Of a stretch of DNA of 64,000 nucleotides, positions 57,217 to 64,000 are shown one piece after another. Every line of letters begins with the position of its first letter. The first letter of the stretch is position 1. The stretch is from Mycobacterium triplex (lineage in GTDB: Bacteria; Actinomycetota; Actinomycetes; Mycobacteriales; Mycobacteriaceae). The stretch covers positions 4,569,250 through 4,633,249 of the forward strand of contig NZ_HG964446.1 in assembly GCF_000689255.1 (NCBI RefSeq), written 5' to 3'. Below the pieces are notes generated by a model that saw only the letters and a program-made list of their open reading frames with translations, searched no databases and was not told the origin of the DNA. Made by a program: the position numbers and the translations under genes.

Positions 57217-57611
57217 CAAACATAGGAGCATCGAAGCGATCGCACCGCATCGACGCTGAGGAGTTCTACCGGCTAATCGACGGCGTCGTCGAGGACGACA
57301 CCGGCCTGTTCAACCAGAAACTCAAGGAATGGGAGGACTACTACAACTATCACCGGCCCCACGGCGGCCTTCACGGCCAAACGCCATACGAAAGACTGCT
57401 ACAAAAGACCCAAGCCCAGCCTGTCACCGGCCATCGTCAGTCCCACAGCTAGCTCGCAGCGCTTCGAGTCCCCGCCGCCTCGGGTACACCCCGGCGTTCG
57501 GTGCCCGACCATGGCCGGTCTTCCAGCGTTGGTACTCGGCCTCCTCCCGCTCCAGAAGCCAGGCGTATACGCCCTTTTGGCGCCGAGCACCGTCACCCCG
57601 GACCACCGGCA

Positions 57612-57980
57612 TCAGGCCGTCCCCCTATGGCCGCGTTGCACGTCCGCCCAGCGGGCGTGACCGCCAGCGACTCGGTGCGGATTCTTGAGCGGCGTGAACT
57701 GCTCGATGTGTAGGTACTTGAGGTGCTCACTGACTTTGTCGTCTTGTAGCCGACGCTCGGCCAGGTACTTCACGATCAGTGGGCCGTTGCCGCCGTGCTC
57801 ACCGGCCTGCTCGGCCTCGATTCGCTGATCGAGTAGCTCCACGGCGTCGGCGGCCCGGCATGCGGCGTCGATGTGCTGTTGTTCGCGTTCGTCCCATTCC
57901 AGGGCTGGTTGGCCTAACTGGTCACGCTCGCGCGCCATCGCTTCGTCGAGCTGCGCTCGCAGCAACTCCCCCACGGTCAT
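57612..57980 (-). CDS. Hypothetical protein, first gene of a phage-like cassette
   Basis: A 122-residue protein beginning MTVGELLRAQLDEAMARERD, with a long charged helical region (HIDAACRAADAVELLDQRIE, AEQAGEHGGNGPLIVKYLAE). This helical style is typical of small proteins in actinobacteriophage genomes; the family cannot be named. Its stop overlaps the next start as TGATG. Between its start and the SDR gene (57981-58245) I see no gene. Confidence 0.6.
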   Translation of the reverse strand: MTVGELLRAQLDEAMARERDQLGQPALEWDEREQQHIDAACRAADAVELLDQRIEAEQAGEHGGNGPLIVKYLAERRLQDDKVSEHLKYLHIEQFTPLKNPHRVAGGHARWADVQRGHRGTA

Positions 57981-58229
57981 CTTTCGCCTTCCAGCAAACT
58001 TTTATGTCGTCTCAATGTGCCCACCTGGCGCGCCCGAAAGTTCCGGCAGCTCCGTAGATACAGGCAGACGCTAAGTCTCGTCCGGGGCGCGCGAGCTGCG
58101 GCGGGGTACCTCCCCCACCCCTTTGCGGACGCGCGTTCGAGCACGTGTCGCGCGCCGTCAGGAACCAGCAAACATCTATGCACCGAAGGCGTCTACGCAG
58201 CAAACGGTCAGCTGGGCCAAGATGGCTGC

Positions 58230-58250
58230 ATTAAATTACCCGTATTTAAT
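58230..58250. repeat. AT-rich inverted repeat at the SDR stop
   Basis: ATTAAAT and ATTTAAT, separated by 7 nt, flank the TAA stop of the SDR gene. It could act as a weak terminator; it also lies close to the right border of the accessory island. Confidence 0.35.
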
Positions 58251-59055
58251 TCGTTGGCCCCAGCGCGTATGCCCCGGTCTCCGGATGGTGGTACCAGCCG
58301 CTGGCGGCATGCGTGCCACCGTCGACGTGGATCGTCTGGCCGGTGATGTAGCTGGACATGTCGGACGCGAGAAATACTGCCGCTCCGGCCATTTCGTCGA
58401 CGCGACCCGCGCGCCCCATCGGCACCGTGTAGCCCGTGCGATTCCGAGACCCCGGCGGCGCCATCTGCTCGAGGCCTTCTGTCCAGGTGATGTCCGGGGC
58501 CAGCGCATTGACCCGGATGCCATGCGGGGCGAGTTCCAGCGCGGCGGTCTTGGTGTAGTTGATGACGCCCGCCTTGGCCGCCGCGTAGGTCGCATAGCCC
58601 GGAGCGGCACGGACACCCTCGATCGACGTGACGCTGATGATGCTGCCGGGCAGCTTCTGCTCGACGAGGTTGCGGGCCACCCGCTGCGTGCACAGGTAGA
58701 CGTGGCGCAAGTTCGACTTGTACAGCGCGTCCCACCCGTTCTCGGTGGTGTCGAGGATCCCCGACCAGAAGACTCCGCCGGCATTGTTGACCAGGATCGA
58801 CACCGTTCCGAGCCGGTCCGATGTCTGCGCCAGCGCGGCATCCACGGCGGCGCTGTCCCGGACGTCGACCGGAATTCCGAGAGCGCCGATCTCGTTGGCG
58901 GCGGCGGCACACGAGTCGGGGTTTCGTTCCCAGATCGCGACTCGTGCACCGAATGCGGTCAGCCCTGCCGCGATGCCCCGGCCGATACCCGCGCCCCCAC
59001 CGGTGACGACCGCGACGCGGTCGGTGAGCAGGACGCTGGAGGGATCGAGTGCCAT
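58246..59055 (-). CDS. Short-chain dehydrogenase/reductase
   Basis: Classical SDR of 269 residues from ATG 59055 (MALDPSSVLLTDRVAVVTGG). The cofactor motif is TGGGAGIGRGIA, NNAG is in LVNNAGGVFWSG, and the catalytic Ser-Tyr-Lys are in SVTSIEGVRAAPGYATYAAAK. Acidic residues after the glycine motif (AIWERNPDS) suggest NAD(H). The C-terminal HVDGGTHAASGWYHHPETGA is unusual and may shape the substrate site. It diverges from the epimerase-TetR pair across 82 bp. The substrate is unknown. Confidence 0.9.
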   Translation of the reverse strand: MALDPSSVLLTDRVAVVTGGGAGIGRGIAAGLTAFGARVAIWERNPDSCAAAANEIGALGIPVDVRDSAAVDAALAQTSDRLGTVSILVNNAGGVFWSGILDTTENGWDALYKSNLRHVYLCTQRVARNLVEQKLPGSIISVTSIEGVRAAPGYATYAAAKAGVINYTKTAALELAPHGIRVNALAPDITWTEGLEQMAPPGSRNRTGYTVPMGRAGRVDEMAGAAVFLASDMSSYITGQTIHVDGGTHAASGWYHHPETGAYALGPTN

Positions 59056-59067
59056 GGACTGAACTAT

Positions 59068-59098
59068 AGAACAACCCCACGTCAAGGTTTACAGTTCT
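59068..59098. promoter_or_regulatory. Possible operator between SDR and epimerase genes
   Basis: AGAAC-AACC (59068-59076) and GGTT...GTTCT (59086-59098) form an interrupted inverted repeat in the 82-bp divergent region. The TetR gene two genes downstream is the obvious candidate regulator. The symmetry is imperfect. Confidence 0.3.
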
Positions 59099-59137
59099 TG
59101 CTAGACATGTTCGATTTGTAACGCCTGGGAGGTCCCG

Positions 59138-60127
59138 ATGACCAGCACGATCTTCGTCACCGGCGCAACCGGTCAAACGGGCGGCAACGTCTGCGAGCAG
59201 CTGATCGAGCGTGGCGACCATGTTCGCGCCCTGGTGCGCCATCCCGACGACGCCGCGCCGCTGGCCGAAATCGGCGTCGAATTGGTCAAGGGCGACATCG
59301 CCGACGCCGACGATGTACTCAACGCGGCCAAGGGCGCCGAGGCGGCGATCCACTGTGCGGCACTGCTGGGTGGTGCGAGCCAGGACCTCGACGACTTCAA
59401 GGCCGTCAACCTGGTCGGCACCACCAACGTCTTGGATGCCGGGAAAGCCCACGGCATGCGTCGGGTCGTTGCCCTGAGCACCGCCACCTTCCTCGACCTG
59501 AGCACGGGCGCCGACTTCGAGGAGGCGCCGGTCCTGAAGAACCCGCCCAGCGACCCCTACACCGTCACCAAGCTCGCCGCTTTCCTGGAAGCTCATCGGC
59601 GCGCAGCCGCCGGCGACGACGTCCTGACATGCCACCCGGGCGCGATCTACGGACCCGGCCCGGTCGCGGACCGCGCGTTGCACCGCACCAGTTTCAATCG
59701 GGTTCTGTTGGCAGGAATGCGCGGAAAGATCAAGCGCTACTTGGCTTTTCCGGTGACCTGGGTCGCCGGAGCGGACGTCGCGAGGGGCGCGATCGCCGCA
59801 CTGGATGCCGGCGTGGCCGGCGAGCGCTACCTGTTGGTCGGGCGGCCCGAAGACACCTTCAGCACCGCCGGCGGCATCAACCGCGCCTGCGAGGTCGCCG
59901 GAATCGACCACCGTGTCGAGGATCTCGACTACCGCACCGATCCCGAGGCGTTGACCGCCGAATTCGGACCCACCTTGATGGCCATTGCGAAGGCCGCGGC
60001 CAACAGCGACCGCATGACTCGGAGCAAAGACAACCTGACCACCCGGCGCCTGAACTACCAGCCCATGTCCTTCGACGACGGACTGCGGCTGCTGATCTCG
60101 TGGCTGCGCAAACTCGGAAAGCTGTAG
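59138..60127 (+). CDS. NAD(P)-dependent epimerase/dehydratase (extended SDR)
   Basis: A 329-residue protein with the extended-SDR cofactor motif IFVTGATGQTGGNVCEQLIE at the N-terminus, KGDIADADDV and the active-site STATFLDLS...DPYTVTKLAAF (Ser, Tyr, Lys). The pattern resembles dihydroflavonol-reductase-like and sterol-dehydrogenase-like enzymes of mycobacteria. GGGAGG precedes the ATG. It is followed after 11 bp by the TetR gene, which probably controls both it and the divergent SDR. The substrate is unknown. Confidence 0.88.
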   Translation: MTSTIFVTGATGQTGGNVCEQLIERGDHVRALVRHPDDAAPLAEIGVELVKGDIADADDVLNAAKGAEAAIHCAALLGGASQDLDDFKAVNLVGTTNVLDAGKAHGMRRVVALSTATFLDLSTGADFEEAPVLKNPPSDPYTVTKLAAFLEAHRRAAAGDDVLTCHPGAIYGPGPVADRALHRTSFNRVLLAGMRGKIKRYLAFPVTWVAGADVARGAIAALDAGVAGERYLLVGRPEDTFSTAGGINRACEVAGIDHRVEDLDYRTDPEALTAEFGPTLMAIAKAAANSDRMTRSKDNLTTRRLNYQPMSFDDGLRLLISWLRKLGKL

Positions 60128-60138
60128 AGGCCGCCACG

Positions 60139-60708
60139 GTGTCGATCGCCGAATCACGCAGGCCCCGTTCAGATCATGGAGCTCTGGCGGATCGAATCCT
60201 GGACGCGGCCGAGCGGCTGATATTCCGGACCGGAGCCCGCAAGTTGTCGCTGTCGGACGTGGCGACCCTGGCCGGGGTGTCGCGGCCCACCATCTACCGC
60301 TATTTCGCGTGCAAGGAAGACCTGATCGACGCCATGGGAAAGCGCGAACGCCGTCGCTTCTACGCGGCGATGGACCAAGCGACGTCCGGAGTCGCCGGCG
60401 TCGCACGATTGGAGGCCGCGGTGGACGTCGTCGCGAGCTTCCTCGAGGCCCAACCCCCGGGGCGGCTGCTCGACCTCGAGCCGGGCTTCGCGCACGACCA
60501 GATGGCCGCGGCGCTCCCGATGCTCGCGGAGGGACTGGTGCCGGTCTTGCAGCACTGTGCCCTCGAGGGTGCCTTCGCCGCAGCGGTGGATCCCCGCGAT
60601 CTGGCCGGGGCTATATCGCGAACCGCGTTGAGCCACTACATCTTTCCCGAGACCGACCGCGCCGCGGCCCGCCGGCAGATCCGTGCCGCGGCCGGACTCT
60701 CCGGCTGA
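60139..60708 (+). CDS. TetR-family transcriptional regulator
   Basis: A 189-residue regulator from GTG 60139 (MSIAESRRPRSDHGALADRI). The HTH is at about 35-55 (LSLSDVATLAGVSRPTIYRY) in the usual TetR N-terminal domain, and the ligand-binding C-terminal part follows (FYAAMDQATSGVAGVARLEA). It is in the same operon as the epimerase (11-bp gap). Its stop is 2 bp from the convergent lipoprotein stop. Confidence 0.9.
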   Translation: MSIAESRRPRSDHGALADRILDAAERLIFRTGARKLSLSDVATLAGVSRPTIYRYFACKEDLIDAMGKRERRRFYAAMDQATSGVAGVARLEAAVDVVASFLEAQPPGRLLDLEPGFAHDQMAAALPMLAEGLVPVLQHCALEGAFAAAVDPRDLAGAISRTALSHYIFPETDRAAARRQIRAAAGLSG

Positions 60709-60710
60709 GA

Positions 60711-61334
60711 TCAGAGCCGTTGGATCGAGATTCGCGCGTTGACGTGCCAGATCGAGCCGTTCGCGTTGACCTGCAGATAGAGACCCTTCACGTCATTGCC
60801 CACCTGGTGCTCGACGACGAGGCTGGCCTTGTCCTGGACCCTCAAGAACGTCTCCATGAAGCTCGGCAGCGCGTTGGCGTCGCTTCCCGTGCCGATGGAG
60901 AGCGCCTTGGCATTGTTGGCGTTGAGCACGTCGATGGTCGGGACGACGTCCGGGCTCAGGGCATCCTCGAGGTATCGCAGCCGCGCATAGCCGGCCGGCG
61001 GCGTCGACAACGTCGGGATGCTGGTCGGGTTCGCCACGTCGTAGGAGTTGACCAGCGACATGGCGGTGATGTGATACAGCCCGGCCCGCAGCGTCACCAC
61101 CCCGGTCCGATCGTCGAGGCCGATGTTCTCGCCTTCTTGCACTTCCTTTTTGTTGAAGACGCGGGCATTCCAGCCGGCGACCATCGGCTTGTTCGACAGT
61201 GAGTATTCCGCGTAGACGGCGTACTCGGCCGCGGGCGCGCCCTGGCCACGACCGCACGCCGCGACGGTGGTGCCGGCGATCAGCGCAACGATTGCGACCA
61301 GCGGCGCGATCGAGCGCAACCTTGGTGATGACAT
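60711..61334 (-). CDS. Putative lipoprotein
   Basis: A 207-residue protein with a lipoprotein signal, SIAPLVAIVALIAGTTVAAC (lipobox VAA-C, residues about 8-27). The exported part contains GLYHITAMSLVNSYDVANP and repeated SSxx patterns with aromatic residues, suggesting a beta-rich fold. I recognise no named family. It is convergent to the TetR gene. Confidence 0.82.
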   Translation of the reverse strand: MSSPRLRSIAPLVAIVALIAGTTVAACGRGQGAPAAEYAVYAEYSLSNKPMVAGWNARVFNKKEVQEGENIGLDDRTGVVTLRAGLYHITAMSLVNSYDVANPTSIPTLSTPPAGYARLRYLEDALSPDVVPTIDVLNANNAKALSIGTGSDANALPSFMETFLRVQDKASLVVEHQVGNDVKGLYLQVNANGSIWHVNARISIQRL

Positions 61335-61426
61335 CCTCGAATCCTGCGCGGGGCACCGAGGCTGTCACACCTCAACGGCTATCCCGACTTTCTTTGTTCT
61401 TCATACGTTTGCCGCACAATGACTCG

Positions 61427-61774
61427 ATGCGCATATCTCGCCGGCTGGTCAGAATCGCCGCCCCCGCTATGGTTGGTGCCGCCCTGGTTGCGAGCGCACC
61501 GATAGCGACTGCAGATCCCGTCAATGACGGATACCTTGCTCAACTGCGCGCCGCCGGCCTCACCTGGCCGCCGGGGCACGACGCCGCCCTGATCGGGGTG
61601 GCGCAACTGATCTGCGACGATCTCGGCTGGGGCTGGACGGCAGACCAGATCGCCCGGGACGTGCACGCCAACTTGGACCCGAGGGGCATCGCGGTCGGCG
61701 ACGTCGCATCCATGGTCGGCATCGCGCACGCGACCTATTGCCCCAACCAGAGGTGCTGGGCGCCGCACTGCTGA
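61427..61774 (+). CDS. DUF732 secreted protein
   Basis: A 115-residue exported protein: signal peptide residues about 1-30 (RRLVRIAAPAMVGAALVASA, cleavage after ATA-DP). The DUF732 core follows: DGYLAQLRAAGLTWPPGHDA, AQLICDDLGWGWTADQIARD and the C-terminal AHATYCPNQ. The family is abundant in mycobacteria, with Rv1291c the usual neighbour of argS in M. tuberculosis. Function unknown. Confidence 0.85.
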   Translation: MRISRRLVRIAAPAMVGAALVASAPIATADPVNDGYLAQLRAAGLTWPPGHDAALIGVAQLICDDLGWGWTADQIARDVHANLDPRGIAVGDVASMVGIAHATYCPNQRCWAPHC

Positions 61775-61969
61775 GCGCCGCGGCCTTCCGCGACATCGCA
61801 GCAAACCCGGACGCATGTCGATTTCATAGAACTTTTCGGCCTCAGAAACCCATTTGTCTTTCAATTCGATATGCGTTCAAGAGTGACCGGAAACTCTTTC
61901 TTAGTTTGCTGATACGTTCGCGTCGGGTGTCCTGCGCGGCGGTAGAACTAAGACTTGAGGGCGGAAAAC

Positions 61970-62404
61970 ATGAAGGTCTACTCACTAATCGCGGCAATTA
62001 CATTCTTTGCTGGCATGGCTGCATTGCCGGCGCCCCTAGCCACGGCCGAACCACCGGCCGCGGCCGACGACACGACGATGAACGGCGTTTACCACTACGC
62101 GGACGAGGACGGCGACACCGGAACGTGGACGATCAACACCACGTGCAAGCAGGTCTGCGTCGCCCACGTGAGCACCGGTCCCGGTCAAGGCTTCAACGCC
62201 CCGCTGATCGACGGCCAGTACACCGTGACGCGCACGATCCCGGAGGCCGCGATCTGCGCCAACGACTCCAGCCTGCACCCGGTCCATGTTCACCAATCCT
62301 GGGACCCACTGACGCTCACCGGTGTTGCGGTCTTCTTGGACAGCACCGCGCCGTGCGGCCTCACCGACCCGCACGACGCCTTCACCCTCACCAAGATCGG
62401 CTAG
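61970..62404 (+). CDS. Hypothetical secreted protein with four cysteines
   Basis: A 144-residue protein from ATG 61970 with GGCGGA upstream. The signal peptide is about 1-28 (KVYSLIAAITFFAGMAALPA), cut near ATA-EPP. The mature part has paired Cys residues (NTTCKQVCVAHV, AAICANDSS, TAPCGLTDP), typical of small disulfide-bonded mycobacterial secreted proteins with a TWTI...VAHVSTG beta pattern. The function is unknown. No convincing gene is present between 61775 and 61969. Confidence 0.75.
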   Translation: MKVYSLIAAITFFAGMAALPAPLATAEPPAAADDTTMNGVYHYADEDGDTGTWTINTTCKQVCVAHVSTGPGQGFNAPLIDGQYTVTRTIPEAAICANDSSLHPVHVHQSWDPLTLTGVAVFLDSTAPCGLTDPHDAFTLTKIG

Positions 62405-62472
62405 CGGCGGCCGGCACGCCCCACAATTGTTCTAGTCCAATAGTTTTGGCACCAAGGCAACGCCGGCATCGG

Positions 62473-63144
62473 TCACACCTTGGCGCCCAGCCCCGCGATC
62501 AAATTGATCGTGACCGCGAGGACCACCGCGCCCAGCAGGTAGGACACCAGCGCTTGTCGCAACACCGTCGCCCTGATCGACGTCAGGTTGATCTCGGTGT
62601 CCGACACCTGGTACGTCATGCCAACGGTGAACGCGACATACGCGAAGTCCCGAAACCGCGGCGGCTCCGGGTCGTGGAAGTCGATGCCGCCCGGTTCGCC
62701 GGAATAGTAGAGCCGCGCGTAGTGCACGGTGAACAACGTGTGCACGGCGAACCAGGACGCCGCGACGCTGAGCACACCGACGATGGCGGCCTGCAGAGCC
62801 TCGGCGCCGGAGCGCGATCCGGCGGCCACCACATATCCGACCCCGCCCAGGCTCGCGACGCTCGCGGTCAGGATGATCGCGTCGGCGGCCCACCGAGTCG
62901 GGTCCTCCCGCGTCGCCCAGATACGGGTTTGGTCGGCATCCATTCCGCGCAGGATCAGCTGCGTCCACACCACATACACTCCCGCCGCGGTGATCCAACC
63001 GACCAGCGCGTACCGCGAACCGGCGGCGTGCCCCACCGTGATGGCGACGACAACTCCGAGCACCACGACAACTGCCATCCGAACCGCGACGGTGTCGCGG
63101 AACAACTTCACCAGGGACGTCACATTCCCGACCCTAACCATCAT
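62473..63144 (-). CDS. DUF1345 integral membrane protein
   Basis: A 223-residue protein (start ATG 63144, a second ATG follows directly) with about five helices. The conserved segment is [20 protein letters not shown], then [20 protein letters not shown] and [20 protein letters not shown]; the H-x-x-Y and FxxVHY motifs are typical of DUF1345. The function is unknown. It is convergent with the secreted-protein gene and divergent from the DUF732 gene; the gap 63145-63470 (326 bp) shows no gene. Confidence 0.85.
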   Translation of the reverse strand: MMVRVGNVTSLVKLFRDTVAVRMAVVVVLGVVVAITVGHAAGSRYALVGWITAAGVYVVWTQLILRGMDADQTRIWATREDPTRWAADAIILTASVASLGGVGYVVAAGSRSGAEALQAAIVGVLSVAASWFAVHTLFTVHYARLYYSGEPGGIDFHDPEPPRFRDFAYVAFTVGMTYQVSDTEINLTSIRATVLRQALVSYLLGAVVLAVTINLIAGLGAKV

Positions 63145-63470
63145 CGGATAGCGACACTCGGGAGAAACTCCGAAAAAGACACGATTGCAGCGGGTCACTA
63201 TTTCGTGCGTATGGGGAAGCACACCATTTCGCGCCCGGGCCTGGCCATTTTCCGCCTGCGCGCTTATTTTGGGGAACTATTTTGCCCAACCCTCGCTGCG
63301 CCAACCCCCGCTGGAGCGGGGTTGCGGTAGGCACAGCGGGATCTCGGACGCTTCGGTCCGGCGACGGCGCCCGCGCAAGTCTTTGCCCGCTTCGTTCATT
63401 CGCTATGCATTCACGCGTCGCGAACAGCATAATAGGGCGTCGCACTTGCCCGACCTCAAAAGGAGCCGAC

Positions 63471-63773
63471 ATGTTTTCTGCTCGCACACTGTGCGCACTG
63501 AGTGTCCCCGCTATTGCCGTTGCCGCCTCATTGACCGTGAGCACCGGGGTCGCCGCCGCCGACGATGACGCTTACCTCGCCCAGATCCACAAGATCGGCC
63601 TCACCGGGGACAAGGACGGACTGATCCAGCTCGGGCACCTGATCTGCGCGGACCGCAGCGCCGGCGAGACCCCCGACCAGCTGGCCCAGGTGGTGCAGAG
63701 CAAGAACCCGGGAATCAGCCTCAGTGACGCAACGGGCGTCGTCAGCGCCGCCGAATCCAACTACTGCCCCTAA
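63471..63773 (+). CDS. DUF732 secreted protein
   Basis: A 100-residue exported protein from ATG 63471 with AGGAG 6 nt upstream. The signal peptide is about 1-30 (LCALSVPAIAVAASLTVSTG, cut at AAA-DD). The DUF732 core is DAYLAQIHKIGLTGDKDGLI, LGHLICADRSAGETPDQLAQ and AESNYCP at the end. It is the second DUF732 gene in 2 kb. Confidence 0.88.
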   Translation: MFSARTLCALSVPAIAVAASLTVSTGVAAADDDAYLAQIHKIGLTGDKDGLIQLGHLICADRSAGETPDQLAQVVQSKNPGISLSDATGVVSAAESNYCP

Positions 63774-63792
63774 TAGCGCCGCCGTCGTTGCC

Positions 63793-64000
63793 CTAGTCCA
63801 GGCGAAACTTGGTGGCGCCGAACGGTTCCGATGTCGCCAGCGCGAACACGGCCGCCGGTTGGGTACGGTAGACCCGCCAGGGCGGCGGACCCGCCGACGG
63901 CGCACTGTACTCGGCGGTGAGCGCGTCCCCGGCAACCTGGGCGGGCCATCCGGAATGTACGAAAGCCTCTGCGACGCAGGCTAATTCGCTAGCGTCGCGG
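63793..64000 (-). CDS. PPOX-like protein, C-terminal fragment at the window edge
   Basis: A minus-strand frame ends at TAG 63793-63795 and stays open to the window edge. The visible 68 residues read VAEAFVHSGWPAQVAGDALT, then APSAGPPPWRVYRTQPAAVF and EPFGATKFRLD. The WRVYRxxPxxVFALAT...GATK/RFR ending is typical of pyridoxamine-phosphate-oxidase-like split-barrel proteins. The N-terminus and any cofactor site are outside the window. Confidence 0.65.
   Translation of the reverse strand, partial: RDASELACVAEAFVHSGWPAQVAGDALTAEYSAPSAGPPPWRVYRTQPAAVFALATSEPFGATKFRLD

Larger units (their letters stand above)
55873..57227 (+). mobile_element. IS110-family insertion sequence nested in IS481
   Basis: About 1.35 kb between the two halves of the IS481 transposase, with one large transposase gene (56110-57216). 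The left non-coding end is about 237 nt and the right end only about 11 nt. The exact ends are uncertain by a few bases because IS110 elements leave no clear inverted repeats and up to 6 bp of IS481 sequence seem to be missing at the junction. Confidence 0.85.
55065..57447 (+). mobile_element. IS481-family insertion sequence, itself interrupted by an IS110-family element
   Basis: The ends are imperfect inverted repeats: TCTAAAACTGACTGAGG at the left and TGTGGGACTGACGATGG at the right (reverse strand), 17 of 27 positions identical up to a shared TGACAG. Without the roughly 1.35-kb inner element the length is near 1.03 kb, normal for the family. It carries one transposase gene on the plus strand. 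The 6-bp GCTAGC duplication is intact, so the insertion has not been rearranged at its borders. Confidence 0.88.
55118..57452 (+). pseudogene. IS481-family transposase, interrupted
   Basis: Part 1 starts at ATG 55118 with AAGGAG upstream. It encodes the HTH region (VSGNVAATCRYYGISRNVFY) and two acidic residues of the DDE catalytic core (HHVQIDVKFIEP and KIQTDNGAEFQ), up to LNGKV near 55873. Part 2 resumes near 57228 with RSHRIDAEEFYRLIDGVVED and ends HRQSHS at a TAG within the target duplication. The family's third acidic residue, expected in GKVERSHR, lies exactly at the insertion and is lost. The transposase is therefore inactive. Confidence 0.9.
54849..57612 (-). pseudogene. 124-codon gene disrupted by IS481 insertion
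   Basis: Coding part 1 is 57612 to 57448 (MPVVRGDGARRQKGVYAWLL ... GLEALRAS) and part 2 is 55058 to 54849 (RPVSVSVGELPTWARPAGYP ... LGFAVDYRDL). They join in frame exactly when the IS481 element and one GCTAGC copy are removed, giving 124 residues. The 5' part now runs 7 codons into the IS end and stops. The start overlaps the stop of the 122-residue gene as TGATG. I do not recognise the family; the neighbourhood looks phage-derived. Confidence 0.88.

Noticed and set aside
48087-58245. CRISPR array or retron in the island
   Set aside because: I looked for regular repeats with spacers and for a reverse transcriptase gene; neither is present.

Overview
The window is a high-GC chromosomal segment of a Mycobacterium, read in the reverse orientation to the M. 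tuberculosis H37Rv map. Gene order follows the Rv1328c-to-Rv1292 block almost exactly: glgP, glgE, glgB, fadA4, nucS, alkA-ogt, the rrn operon beside murA, the ATP synthase operon, wecA-prmC-prfA-rpmE-rho, thrB-thrC-hom-lysA-argS and tRNA-Arg. Protein similarity to slow growers is high. The 16S gene nevertheless has the short form of helix 18, as in rapid growers and in the M. simiae-type slow growers. A M. simiae-like species is my inference, not proven here.

Layout. Positions 1-6607 carry alpha-glucan metabolism: phosphorylase glgP diverging from maltosyltransferase glgE and branching enzyme glgB. Positions 6653-12146 hold a thioredoxin/TPR protein, thiolase fadA4, methylmalonyl-CoA epimerase, the mismatch endonuclease NucS and a class III adenylate cyclase. 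Positions 12150-16712 are a variable segment where M. tuberculosis has extra cyclase paralogues. It holds a PIG-L deacetylase, an esterase remnant, an MFS/LysR pair, an EXPERA-type membrane protein and a VOC protein. Ada-AlkA and Ogt (alkylation repair) follow at 16826-18801. The rrn operon lies on the minus strand at 18919-24342, with two promoters, an antitermination leader and a clear terminator, next to murA.

Positions 25725-36825 contain a PduO-type adenosyltransferase and the complete ATP synthase operon with its flanking genes, then wecA and sua5. Positions 36822-47885 are a nearly continuous minus-strand run: prmC, prfA, rpmE, rho, and the aspartate-family amino acid genes thrB, thrC, hom and lysA with argS. 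Overlapping or nearly touching stops and starts suggest co-transcription within the subgroups.

Positions 48087 to about 58245 form an accessory island next to tRNA-Arg(CCG), with no integrase visible. It holds a TIR-domain protein, a HicAB toxin-antitoxin pair, a lipoprotein gene with an in-frame stop, and a three-gene operon (TIGR04255-like protein, HTH protein, unknown protein) preceded by direct repeats. A small phage-like gene cassette closes the island. In that cassette an IS481-family element has inserted into a gene, and an IS110-family element has inserted into the IS481 transposase. Removing the IS481 with one copy of its 6-bp duplication restores a single 124-codon reading frame.

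Positions 58246-64000 return to chromosome-like content: an SDR, an epimerase with a TetR regulator, a lipoprotein, two DUF732 secreted proteins, another exported protein, a DUF1345 membrane protein, and the end of a PPOX-like gene cut by the window edge.
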